Shown here piece after piece: positions 46,021 to 57,798 of a stretch of DNA of 64,000 bases. Position 1 is the stretch's first letter. Every line of letters begins with the position of its first letter. A program made the position numbers and the translations under genes. The DNA comes from Dioszegia crocea (taxonomy: Eukaryota; Basidiomycota; Tremellomycetes; Tremellales; Bulleribasidiaceae): assembly GCA_001600615.1 (NCBI GenBank), contig BCKK01000010.1, positions 442,817 to 506,816 of the forward strand, written 5' to 3'. Below the pieces are notes generated by a model that was not told the DNA's origin, searched no databases, and was given only the letters and a program-made list of their open reading frames with translations.

Positions 46021-47143
46021 CTAGTCCTCATCAAAGTCCCAGACCTTGCCAGACTTGCCATAAATCTCCTCATGCTTCGCCTGAATGATCGGCCCCGCCA
46101 TAAATTTAGGCGTAGCCTTATCATTCAACCCCCACTCCTCTGGCGAATTATCATAAACCATCCATTTCCTTATATCCCTTCTGTACTTGCCCGCCCAGCC
46201 CTCTCCCTCATTCCCACCTGCCCGATGGACAGTGGCTGTATTGTCCCAAATGACCATGTCCCCAGGTTGATCATAATACACCTTGAGGACGTACTTCTCC
46301 TCCTCCACCTTCTTCCGCAATTTGAGTATAAGTTCCGACGATTGCGGTTCGGGCATACCGTCAATATGATGGAGGTGCGACGCGATGTATAGGACCGGCC
46401 GACCAGATCCGCGGTGCTTCTGCACAACGTAGTGCTTTGACATGGGGTAGTCGTTAGGGTCCAGCGCTGCGAAAGTGGGGAAGTTGGGCAGGGCGACTCG
46501 GCGGGAATGGAAGTGCGAATGAACGCCGACTTTGCCCTCGAGGAGCTGCTTGGTCTCGTCGTCCAAGTCAGCGTAGGCGGTTCGGGTGTCGCCGAACTCG
46601 GTAGCTCCGCCGGTTCCCTTGGGAGGGAGTTCATGTGCGATCAGACCGGTCAATCGGACTCGGCGGGCATCGTAGGCCTAGGAATCAGCATAGAGCTCCT
46701 AGACACCGCAAGGAACTTACAGTATCGACATGGAACAACGCAGTCTCTTTAGCCAGAAACCACCTCAGTTCCCCAGGCTTCACGATACTCCCATCCAAGT
46801 ACAAATTACTCGGATCACCAAGTTTAGCAGTTGGGAATCGCCTACTTTGCCCCTGGTCCGCCATCTCCCCAAACCTTTCTCCGAGCTGGACGAAGTCTGG
46901 GTCGGATAGTCCAGTGTTTCGGAAGACGACGACGCCATACTTGGCTATCCCAGCTTGGATCTCATCGACGATAGCGTCAGAGAGGGGAAGAGAAGTGAAG
47001 TCTATACCCCGGCATTCGGCGCCGAAAGTATCGTGGAGAGGGACCCATTCGATGTTGGATGGGGCTCGGGGTGGAGCAGTTAGGTTCAGCGCGCCCGTAA
47101 TAGGTGCGGAGGACGTGGTGGTTGTGGTAGTGGTGGCGGACAT
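46021..47143 (-). CDS. TauD/TfdA-family Fe(II)/2-oxoglutarate dioxygenase
   Basis: It should hydroxylate a small sulfonate, aromatic-ether or similar substrate using Fe(II) and 2-oxoglutarate. Two exons: 47143 to about 46723, and about 46678 to 46021. The N-terminus (SNIEWVPLHDTFGAECRGIDF) and AKYGVVVFRNTGLSDPDFVQLGERFGE are standard for the family. LFHVDT supplies the HxD iron ligands; the distal His is in WDNTATVHRAG, and the Arg that binds 2-oxoglutarate is in RRDIRKW. FGDTRTAYADLDDETK matches the family's conserved lid segment. All ligands are present. The fungal relatives I recall include sulfonate dioxygenases; the substrate here is unknown. Confidence 0.9.
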
Positions 47144-47455
47144 TTCTGACAGGATATCAGTGGGGAATCCATCTGGATATTCCAGGTTCCAGGCCTGAGC
47201 TTATATAGCGGGGCAATGTAAACCGAGGGCGGATGTAGCTGCAGGCCTCCACCACAAGTCTTTCGGGCCGGCGGCGCTTCGGGTCGGGCGCGGGCCTTCG
47301 GGCCGGGGAGTCAGAGTGGGGAAAGTGGGGGAGTTCAACTCCTTGAAAGGTCAACTACCATCAACTGTGCGCATGGAAGTGGCATGGGTCAAGGCCAGGT
47401 TGTATTTTGTGTTGCACGCAATTGTGCGAAATGCTTTGCGCATGATTTTATCTCT
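47144..47455. other. Intergenic region between TauD-like and cryptochrome genes
   Basis: This gap of about 310 bp is the TauD-like promoter plus the 3' flank of the cryptochrome gene. A Pro/Gly-rich GC patch lies near 47265-47310. No other feature. Confidence 0.35.
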
Positions 47456-49641
47456 TCATCCCCGTCCATGACCCCTTCCGCCGCCTCCTCCTCCTCTACC
47501 GCCTCTACCATGCCCTCCACCGCCTCGTCCTCGACCTCCATGACCTCCCCTTCCGCCGCCATCTCCATGATAGAACTTCCTCCAAGATTGTTGCTCCACC
47601 AGCGGCTTGTGAGGATACCCGCCCAGCTTGCTGGGGTTATTGAGTACTGCTTAGATCAGCTTCTCAGCCACGTTCAAGCTGGCCCTTCGACTCACCCCAT
47701 GGAGTCTGAACATGGTCATCCGGGACATCCTTCAGCTCAGGACACCATAGTCTGACATAATCATTGTTCCCATCGTAGTCCTTAGCCTGCTTGATAGGGT
47801 TGAATTGTCGGGATGAACGGGGGTCGTTTCCTACTCCGGCTAAGAGATCAGCAAAGTCCGCACAAGACACGAAGAGGTTCTAAGCTTACCCTGATATTGC
47901 CAGTTCCCCCAACTAACATGATCAGCTGTCATCCACTCGACCAAAGCCACTTCACTCACTTCGAACACGTATCATAATCCATCAAGTGCATCTCAAAGAA
48001 CTCGGCTCCGACTCGCCAATCAACATACCTATCATTAGCCCTGAACCGACAGCGACAACTCACAGATCCATGACCAAGAAACTGGCCACATTCTGTCTTC
48101 CCCTATTACTCATATACCCCGTCTCCTTCAGCTCCCTCATATTTGCGTCAATATACGGTACACCCGTCCGGCCCTCACACCACCGTCTAGCCGGGTCATT
48201 CTCGTCCGTAAAGTCCGCATCGTTCCAGTTTTCAGGCTTTGGCCGTTCGGACGCTGGGTAGGATGAGATCATCTGAGAGTAGCCGACAGGGTCGAAAAGG
48301 GATGATCGCTTAGATTTTGCGTATTTGGCAGTGGTGAATTGAAAGAAATCGCGCCAGAGCAACTCGAAGATGATCCCTGAAAATCAGACACGCTCATTTC
48401 AAGAACTCACAGTAAACATTCTGGTAAGTGTCCTTATCCCTGCCTACGGTCTCCAGCAACTGAGCCACCCTCCATCCCGCTTCGGTAGCGCTGAGGCATC
48501 CCAGGGATAGGAAAGAGGCAAACTTGGTGCTGAAACCTTCACCAATCATACCATTCCTTGTCGCCTTGTACTTCCTCGCTTTTGCGCCTCCAACCCAAGA
48601 CCCATCCTGGTCATGTCCGACGTAGTCCTCCAGTCGACCTAACGCGGCCGTTTCACCGCCCTGGAACGGCACAGCAGAATGTTTGTGATTCGGAACGAGT
48701 TTCGTACCATTGGCGACGCTTGTCCAACCACCAATTGGGGGCGAGTCGAGTAAAGGCTGAACGAGCTTGGCATACATGCCCTCGATAGTATCGATTTCAG
48801 AACCCTTCTCTACCCATCCTTGTCCCAGCTTGACTTCTGGGAAAGGCTTCAATTTCTGTCCACCAACCTTAACGCGGACCTCGCCTACCCGCCCATCCCT
48901 ACTCTTCCACTCTGCCGTCTTGAGTGGCTCAACCAACATCCCACCTCCTACCTGCAATCCCAAACCTTCCACCTTCTTGCGGAACGACGTGTAGATATCG
49001 GGGGTATGACTGACTTTGAAGGGCAGTTGATCGACAAGTATCATCGTCTTACTCTCATGTAGCCCCAATTTCACATCCAGCTTAGCCTCCAAGTTGTAGA
49101 GCATCTGTTCCTCTTCAACCGTAATCTCATTCTGAGCCCAAACCCCTTCCACCTTGCCCAAGCTGGACACTAGGGCAGGTAAGAGCTCTTCCGGCTTTCC
49201 ATACCCAATCAGCATGTCGCCTCCGGACTTTCGGTAAGTCTCTCGTAGACCATACACCGCCTGCAGGAGGAATGCTAATCGGTGAGGGGATGTACGGTGG
49301 AATTCGCATACTCGCGATCGGGGACTGTTGCGGGATTTCTGGGGATGGTGGTTGGGATTGGTAGGTACGCCTTGCTTCTCCAATTCGGACTCTCCGGATG
49401 GAGGAGGTGGTTTGGAAGGTGTACCGGGAAGGTGAGTGATGTCTAGCTGGCGCGAGTCGAATATGTACACAGGGAGGAAGTGGGTCACGCGGGATGAGAT
49501 GTTGGAAGTAGGGTGGTGTGCGAGTTGAAGAGAGGGCGAATCGTGAGTTCGCAAATCCAGCGTGTGGAGGTGGACGAATGTGTTGGTGGACATGTCTCTG
49601 CGTGTGATGGTGGCTGTAGGTAAGGCACGAGAGAAGAGCAT
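47456..49641 (-). CDS. DASH-family cryptochrome with RGG-rich C-terminus
   Basis: Cry-DASH proteins bind FAD (and an antenna folate) and repair cyclobutane dimers in single-stranded DNA or act as blue-light sensors. The start [20 protein letters not shown] is Arg/Ser/Thr-rich and could be a mitochondrial presequence; a second ATG starts [12 protein letters not shown]. The photolyase-like domain shows [112 protein letters not shown] and [28 protein letters not shown]. After the last splice comes a Gly/Arg-rich tail of about 40 residues with repeated RGG/GRG units, a motif used for RNA binding. The key FAD-binding segments are complete. Confidence 0.93.
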
Positions 49642-50100
49642 AAGACATTAAGGCGAGGAGGAGAAACGAAATTTATGAATGGATCGATCGGGGTGGGGGA
49701 GGAGATGACGTCAGGATATGGCGTCTCGATGATGGGATGCGGTGAGAAATCAGTCGCGTCCCAATCGATGGTCCTATGGATAGCTCGGTGTGCTGAATGC
49801 CATGCACCACATCAGAGCGTCAAGAGATGCTAGGTCTGAGCAATTTGGGAGTCTAAGATGTGAGATGATGGAGAGCTATGAGTGAAGAGAGTCCCAAAAC
49901 TTCCCGCTACAGCCCAACTATCCGCCCCACCAGTCAGTGCCGCCTCGCCCCACTCCAGCTGTACATATGTTTATACACATGCATGTCTAGTCTATAAGAA
50001 GCGCTGCCTGAGCGGCCGAGAATAGTATCATCCCAATCCCCTATATCCGAGAAAAAGCAAATCCTGAAATTTATCAACTCGATTCTTCACCCAAAGCCAA
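49642..50100. other. Intergenic region between cryptochrome and FAS2
   Basis: It holds the cryptochrome promoter and the FAS2 3' flank, both on the minus strand. I see no coding region; a pyrimidine-rich stretch near 49900-49950 lies in the middle. Confidence 0.35.
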
Positions 50101-53100
50101 TCACTCACAAGTAGCAACCGCAAACGCAACCACGGAAGTCTCGGAGTGGCTCAACGAGACCTTGATCTCTTTGCTTCCTCCCGCCGCCGCCGCTTCGCCG
50201 TGGAGCTTCACCGTAGGTCCAGCAGACCCAGCCACAATCTCAATCTCCTTCATGCCCGCTCCTGCGCCCTTAGACGGCACTGACAACGCCTTGAACACGG
50301 CCTCCTTGGCTGCCCACCTACCGGCAAATGACGCCGTAGGATCAGGTGCCGAAGAGCAGTAGGCAATCTCAGCTTCGGTAAAGTTCCGAGATCGGAATGT
50401 GTCGGAAGTAGGGACGCTCGAGATGAGTTCAGTGTCAACTCCGACGCCGCTAAGTCCAGACTCTCCTTGGGCAAAGAGAGCCTTAAGGGTGGATGCATTG
50501 GTGATGGGTGAGATGGAAGTAGGGAGTTTGCCCTGGAAGGCATAGGAGTTTTTGCTAGGTCCAGCGCGAGCGAGAGGGTTGAGTAGCACCTTGGATTCAA
50601 TCTCGGCAGTGTAAGGCGGTGCGTCTTTGATCTGAACGAGATTGTTCTGAATCATTGACGCCGACATTCGGGAGTATGAATCGAGCTCACGAGACCGGCG
50701 CCGTTCCTTGTACGCCTCGAGTTGGTGGGTGGGGAGGGAAGCGTAGAGGTATCGAGGGTGGACGATAGCGGCCTGACCGCCGACCTGACCGAAACCGAAT
50801 GAAGTCAAAAGACCACATTCGAGTCTGACGTGTTGGATAGGTTTGGAAGGGTAGAAGAGGTGTGGGAAAGCTCGGAGTTCCTCGGCAATGTTGTCCGCGT
50901 TGTGGTTTCCGGGAACGAGGGCTGAGTTTAGGGTTTGGATCATACCGTTAAACATCCACGCAGCGGCACCTCCCTTAGGATGACCAGTGAGGGACTTTTG
51001 CGCAATGACGGGTACGGCATTACCGGGAGTACGACCCAGCTGAGTGAATTGCTGGTTGTACACACTCGACTCATTCTTGTCGTTCGCCTTGGTGGAGGTA
51101 CCGTGGCATGAGATGACGCCGACCGAATCGGCGTCCAACCCCCAGACTGCCAAAGCACGACGGAGGGGGGCAATGTTGGGGTGGGAGCCCTCAAGCATAC
51201 CGAAAGTAGCCAAAGCGTCCCGCTCTTGACGCTTGGCTTCGTCATCGATGAACCCGACACGAGATTGGAACCACACGTCCGAAGGGGATTTCTCGGATCG
51301 CAAGAGCTCGTGTTCGTTCTCGAGCCATTGTGAGATCTGGCGACGACGGAAGTTGAGCTGACGCGCACGGTATTTGACATCGAGGATATGACGGGCGTCG
51401 ACCGAGTTGATCTCACGGGCGGTGGTAAGGATACCTTGACCCGGAGCAGGGATGGATCGACCGGCTTTGTCGGTATGGGTAGAGGTGTAGGCTACGATAC
51501 CCTGGATGGAGGCACCGAGCTCGATAGCCGTACGGGCAGACATGATGATCTGCACACCGCAACCCTGAGACTCCATGAACCCAGAACGGGTACTGGTCAT
51601 GGGTCGTGAGAACTCGTTGGCCTCTCGGCCCATCGCGAATTCCGTCTCGGCATTGGAAGTCGCCTTCATGTTGGCGAACTCGAACGATCCCTCCTCGGAG
51701 AAATCGTCGAGACCACCGGCAATCATGATTTTGGCTTTACCAGTGAGGATAGAGTCGCAGGCGATTTCGACGGATTGGAGGGCGGTGGCGCAGGCACCGA
51801 CGGGGATCTTGACGGGTCCCGAAGCCGACATGAGGAGCAAGTTGATCCAACCAGCAACAGTGTTGATGAAGCTGAACATTAGCCATGACTGAGGGTGAAA
51901 CTTACGTCTCTTGCAGAATGTCCTTCTGGACGTCCTTCTCCTCTCGCCTGTCCTTGAACATGGCAGACATGGATCGTACACCTCCCATACCGGAACCGAT
52001 ACACGTTCCAATCTCGGACGGGTGGATGTGCTTGTACAGCTCGTAAGGGTCGGTAACACCAGACATGATGAGGGATTCCATCGTGCACACTAGGGCCCAA
52101 AGTGCAGTTCTACAATTAGCCAAACCCAATGCGTTTACTCACCGATCAACCTGAGCAATGATGTCGTCCGGAATACCGTATTTCTTGGCATCCCAACCTG
52201 TGGGGATCTGACCGGCGACAACTCGGTCAAATTTGACCGACTTGGGGATAAGAACCCTGGCACCCTTCTTGAACTTGATGAACCACTCTCCAGACTCCTG
52301 CGCCCAGACATCCACCTTGTCGCCTTGTTCACGCTTGAATCGAGCCGCGTCCTCAGCTGAGATTTCAAGGGGTTCGAGATCGTGGTTGAGCTCAATCTCC
52401 TGGTGGAAGGCTTTCTTCTCGGGGTTGTAACCAAAGTTGATATCGGGTTCTGACATTAGCGCTGCTCAGTTTCGGAACTCACCAATCAACCGAATACCCG
52501 CATGGGCAATGATATCTTTATCATACCTCGCCTTGATGTCCTTATCGTCGACCGGCTCGCCGGACTTGGCATCCACCCACCCGACGTACGCCTTGCCATC
52601 CTTCAATTTCCCATCGAGATGCTTGATCAATCCCATCATCCACGCCATCTCGATACACCCCTCAATGGTGAAGTCACCCCTCGCCTCCATCTCCCATCGG
52701 GTTCGGGAACTACCCCAAGGCCCAACCTCTGCGAAACCAGTACAGACAATGACCTTGTCAAGGTCGATCAGGCCCTGGAGGTGGGAGAGCTGGTCGAGCA
52801 CATCCTTGCCCTCAATCTTGGGGAACTCGTATGAGAAGTTGGCTCGGGGAGCAATTGATACCTTCTGGTGGACCCTCTCGGCCTGATCACCATTGGTAAT
52901 CTTGTAATCGGCAGCATTGTCGATGGCGATAGCTTTGCGGAGCTCAGCAACGCGGGAGATATCCGCTCGGATGTTACCCGTAACTTCGGCAAGACCGGCG
53001 ACTCGGTCCATACCACCGTTGAGATCGGCCCAGATGGGTTCAATTTGGGTAATGTCGAATAGGAGGGGGTGCATCAGACCGAGGATGTTGAAAGCCATCT

Positions 53101-54724
53101 CCTTGGCGGAGAAGGTCCGAACACCGAGCTTTTCAAGACCCTCAGCGACGGTGTTGGTCGCGGACATGAGACCGGTGCCTCTTGTCCAACCAATGACAGC
53201 TCCGGCGATACAGAGATATTCTCCCCATGATTCGGCAGACCATCGGTTGAAGAGAGTCTCGAGGGAGATCTTTGACTCGGAGTAAAGACCGTCGTTACCG
53301 AATAAGCCGTGGTTGGGGGAAAGGGGGAGGACGACTTGGGTAGGACGAGTGACAAAGTGTCGAGCGGCCTTCTTGACCTTGACGGCACCGAGAAGACGGA
53401 GGAGGTTGGTCATCATCAATCGGTGGGCAAGCTCGGACTTGTCGTCGATACCGTCAATCTCGCGACCATTCTCGGGCAGAGCAGCGAATGGGATAATGTA
53501 GTCGAGATCGATGTTGAGCGTGGTGTAGATGTAGTCGACCAAAGCTTCGACATCCTGGCGCGAGGCTGACGTCAGCTTTGCCCAAATATCAAACTAACCT
53601 CCATTGAAGGGGACAACGACCAGCTTAGAACCCTTAGATCCCAGCTCGTGGAAGATGCCCTTGTAGTAGTCGACGGTGGCTCGGGAGTATCGAGAGGTAG
53701 TGACGACACAAGTAGCTCCGCCCGAAAGCAAACCCTTGAGGATCTCCACACCGATAGATCCTTTACCGACACCGGTGAGGAGAGCGGCCTTCTTGGCGAA
53801 GCTGACACCGGACGTGGCGATCTCAGTGAGGACGTCGAGGTCTACGTCAGCTCTGTCAAATGGCAGAACTCACAGATATTGGTCAATTTTTTACTGTAGT
53901 CCCAAGATGTTCCTGTCTTCCGCTTCAAGTGGAGGAATGGCAGATGCTCCTCGTCCACCTCGGTCCTGTCCTCAACATTGGGTCGAAGGAACTGGGACGA
54001 GCTTCGTCGTTGCCTGTTGGGACCCTTAGCGCGAGCCAGGGCAGGGTTCTCCAGGGCGGCAGGCTCTTCGGGTGCGTGACCTAGATGCTTGACGACTTCC
54101 GAGTACATGGATTTGATGGCGGCCTTCTGGGCGGGAGTGATGGAGGGTTGGGAATTGACTAGGTCCCATAGCTTCTCTGCGGACTGTCAGCTCTGACTTC
54201 AGCTTGCCAGTCTCCACACGTACCGATATCCGAGGTGACCTTGTCCAGGTTGACAACAGGCTCAACTTCTCCACCCGACGCCATCTCCTTGACGTAGTTC
54301 TCCAGCTTTCGCACATTGTGTCTGATGATCTCCGTGTAGACGATATCTCCTTTGGCGGAGATTTCAGTGTGGGGTGCAGTGGGCAGAGCGACATCTCGGT
54401 AGATTGGGGGTTTGTCAACGACTTCTTGACCTATTTCGAATCAGCTCAATCCCGGACCCCCAAGCTTATACTTACAGTTGTCAATCAAAATCTGACCGAA
54501 CTTCTTGGCCTTCTCGTAGGTCGGTCCCTGGGACGGGTCGACATTGTCGATATGATATTTCATGTACTCAAGCAGAGTAGGGTCCGCTCGGTTCATCTAT
54601 CACGTCAGCTCGACTTTTCGGCAAATTTGGCAGTCATGCCCGAGACAGAGCGACTGACAATGGCGATACATCGCGACGTGAGCTCACGTCGGACGATACT
54701 CTCCTGATCCAATTCGGCCGCCAT
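50101..54724 (-). CDS. FAS2: Fatty acid synthase alpha subunit without N-terminal ACP
   Basis: It is the alpha chain of cytosolic type I fatty acid synthase, with ketoreductase, ketosynthase and phosphopantetheinyl transferase activities. The protein starts [19 protein letters not shown], then [20 protein letters not shown], a block lying after the ACP and linker in yeast Fas2. The ketoreductase site is [15 protein letters not shown]. The ketosynthase has GIGSGMGG-like signals ([12 protein letters not shown]), the nucleophile Cys in [15 protein letters not shown], and the His residues in [13 protein letters not shown] and [10 protein letters not shown]. The transferase has GVGVDTELI and [16 protein letters not shown]. 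The spliced product is about 1,400 residues against 1,887 in S. cerevisiae; the missing part corresponds to the ACP/MPT region. At least eight short introns occur. No in-frame upstream exon for an ACP was found before 55.9 kb. Confidence 0.93.
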
Positions 54725-55894
54725 GGTGGAGGTGTCGGATAGTCAAAGCGGAGTTGAAGTTGATGAGCTAGATGCGAGCTCCCGGCTGCTTATTCTGCCG
54801 CTTCAAACCCTGTGCAATAGTACAGACTGATCTGTCGCTTGTTGTTGATCGTTGCAGGTCCTGGAAGTATGTATGTCCAGGCTTGAGATGTATGATGGAT
54901 TTCAGTGACTGCTGGCTCAAGTTCTTCGTTGGGGAGCGCGTTGCCGTGGGGAACCTCCACTTAGCACGTGGCAAAGGCACCCCCAGTAAGAGCGGGACCA
55001 AAATTACGCTATCGGGTGAGGTGCCGACTTAATCCGAAACATCTTAGCATGTCCATAAGATAGCTGCAATGCCTTCGCAACATGTGCAGGAGTTTAGCAG
55101 AGCTATGTTAAGTCGGCTATGTCGACTTGCACCGGTGGTCCTGCCAGGGTAGAAAAGAAACTGAAGACTGAGGCCGGGTGGCGGGAGTGGCGGAACAGGC
55201 AAAGTTCTGCCTCTGACAATGCAATTTCGGGACCTCAAGCATATCTGTGAGAGTCACTTCAGTCATTGTTAACATTAATCCTCGATGGACGAGCTGGACA
55301 AAAGGAGGTGCAACGCCGTCCGCTTTCTCTTGAGCCCATTTTGCGGCCCGAGGCATGGTGTCACACCCCACGTTTCATCGTGTTTCAGATTTTCAGCAGG
55401 TAAAGATGCTCTATCAAGGTGTGCACCCTATCGATGTCCGGCCAATATGTATGAGGCGGTCCTTCGCCATAGGTCCCGCTCTATGATCTCAACAATACAG
55501 TGTCAGAAGCCTGGTATAGTATTGTAAGTCCCCAGCTCACAGACGATCAGTGCCTGGAAATCCTGCTTCCGACGGAACTGATTCGCGCGTCGCGTCCACC
55601 GCATCGTCGATCTCTCCTTGTCCTCCCTCCCTCAGTTCTGTATTCGCACAATCTTACGACCTCGTCACCAGCCTCAGTCCAGCTTTTCATACCAGCCCTC
55701 ACACCGGCGTCAAGCCCGCACCAATCCGCTTCGGTTCCGCTCCACCCATTTATCATCATCGAACATCACTATTCTGACCTCCTCGCCACCTTGCTGCGCC
55801 GTCGATCTTACGACCAGACACCTGTGCCCAAGGATACACTCTCAAGCCTCTACATACAGAGATTCCGCTTCGTCAAAGCAAGACTGTCGATTCA
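54725..55894. other. FAS2 promoter and divergent intergenic region, 1.17 kb
   Basis: This is the largest internal gap apart from the right end. It includes a CACGTG hexamer at 54965-54970, about 240 bp upstream of the FAS2 ATG, and pyrimidine-rich tracts at 55600-55640 just before the next gene. Open frames here lack any family motif. Confidence 0.5.
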
Positions 55895-57143
55895 ATGGCA
55901 TCTCCACAGCCCAACAACACCGGAAGCTCGTCCTCCCTGATCGACAGTGGTACGACTTCTCCTGCCCAAACTCTTCTTCTCTCGGTGTCTCGGCCAGCAT
56001 CCGAAAGCGCCGCATCTATACGGCAGCCTCGGATGAACCTCTACCACCCGGGTATAGGCGCGTAATCTACGTCCCATCCGAAGACGGCATGTCCTCTTCC
56101 TCTTCCGAGGGCCGTTTCTCGCTCGACGACAATGTAGACTGTGCGACTGAATACGAAGAGAGCCGTGATGAGGAGACGCAAGATGAAACCGAGGCTGTGG
56201 AAGGGGGAATGGACGTCGAGGGCACTGAAGGCATGGAAGTAGATTCGGACGACGAGGATGGGGATGAGGAGGACGATACCGATGAAGAGAGTCAATCCGA
56301 TTGCGTACTTGTGAGTGGATATCATACGGCTATGCTGATATCCAGAGGAACATGCTGGATGATGACTTGGTGGGAAATTATGACAATAAACGCCATCTCG
56401 ACGTCGGCAAAATCCGCCCTGTCAAGGTTCCCTCAATCGCGTTTCAATGCGAGTCACATACCGAAATCGGCCATGCCATCCGAATGCACGACATCGATAA
56501 TTCACCTTCCGTTCTTGCTCTCTACTTTGTTCTGCGCAAGTTCGCCCAAACGAGTGTTGACCTCATTGTCGAACTCAAAAACTCGGTCGAGGAAGGAAAC
56601 GCTACACTAAAACTTTGCGTGGCGGTAGCTGGCAAGGAAATGCGGGCGCTCAACAAGGAGCACGAGGAGGAAATGGCGGAGGTGCACATCTCGAGGGCGG
56701 TGGAGATGGATACGAGGGAGGAGGAGCTGGACGACAGAGAGGAGACGGTGAAGAAGTCAGAGGAAGAGCTTGGGAGGAACAAAACGCAGAATGACAAGGA
56801 CAAGCTGGAGAATTCGCGACAGAAGAAGTTGTCCGTGATCAGGGCGGGGAAGGTCAGGGCGAGGGATCAGAAGGTGGCGTCGGAAGATACGAGGCTTCGG
56901 CAGATTGAGGAGAAGGTCAGGGAGAGGGAAGAGAAGATGCAGGAGATCCAAACTCGGGTTGCGGAAAGGGAAGCTAGAGCTGGAGAGAGGGAGGCGAAAG
57001 TTGGGGAAAGGGAGCGACAGAGCAATGAGAAGGATAAGGAGAGACAGGCGGAGAAGGGGCTGGATAACAGGGGGTTGGTAGCTGTGGTTGCTGAAGCTGT
57101 TGCTAAGGCTATTACTGAGTACACGGAGGCGGCGAAAAAGTGA
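55895..57143 (+). CDS. Coiled-coil cluster gene A
   Basis: The model joins 55895-55949, 56027-56310 and 56346-57143 in phase; the second intron is only 35 nt. The product starts MASPQPNNTGSSSSLIDS and continues DEPLPPGYRRVIYVPSEDG. A Ser-rich and strongly acidic region precedes the splice SDCVL-RNMLDDDL. A helical block (AIRMHDIDNSPSVLALYFVLRKFAQ) is followed by a long charged coiled coil with repeated REEK/EREAR heptads, ending EYTEAAKK. Genes B and C share the order acidic/disordered region, helical block, coiled coil, and B has the intron at the same point (SDTVL-RDMLD). I recognise no outside family. The first intron (55950-56026) is less certain than the second. Confidence 0.72.
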
Positions 57144-57798
57144 GGTTGGAAACAAGATTTAGCGGGAGTGATCGATATTGCTCTCGTTCTTTCAAGCTGT
57201 GAGTATGAGTATAAGACATGTATATAGTATTAGTCCTCATTTGTGACCGTCAGTCATCTCATGAGCGAAGCAAGCGTGTATGAGAGACGTGACGGGTAGA
57301 CGATACAGCAGTATAGAAGTTTCCGGCGGAAACACTACTGCCTCTGCACAAAGTCCAGTCAACCTTGACGATGAGTTTCCTTCTTTGTCCTGCCTTCTGT
57401 AGCCAATCTCACATCAGAGCTTCTGCACACCTGTACGAACCGAGAGCCACAACACTCTAAACTTTCACTCACCAATTCCGCTCACTGCATCACAAAATCC
57501 GGCTTTGACGGTATTCTGATCACGCTTCGACCAACGACCCCCTTTCCTTCTTTCACGCTCTCTCGAATCTGGGCTTGATGCCTGACATCTGATCGACTCC
57601 TTACCGACTCTTCAGCCGCGAAATCGACTTAGATACACCTCAAGCTTCCTCATAGTCAATATACGCATTCGGAAAGACTCGAGAACAATCCCCATCCTAC
57701 CCAGACCTCAAGCTATCGGCCGACAATCTACCCCCGAGCCCCACTCGTCAATACCCATCACATTTCTCGCACTCCAGACTGCATCCTTTGAAATCGCA
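57144..57798. other. Intergenic region between cluster genes A and B
   Basis: About 650 bp with no supported coding sequence. The last 250 bp probably hold the promoter and 5' untranslated region of gene B. Confidence 0.35.

Noticed and set aside
55117..55371. Minus-strand frame in the FAS2 promoter
   Set aside because: Low-complexity, no homology signal and no splice context; it is not an upstream ACP exon.
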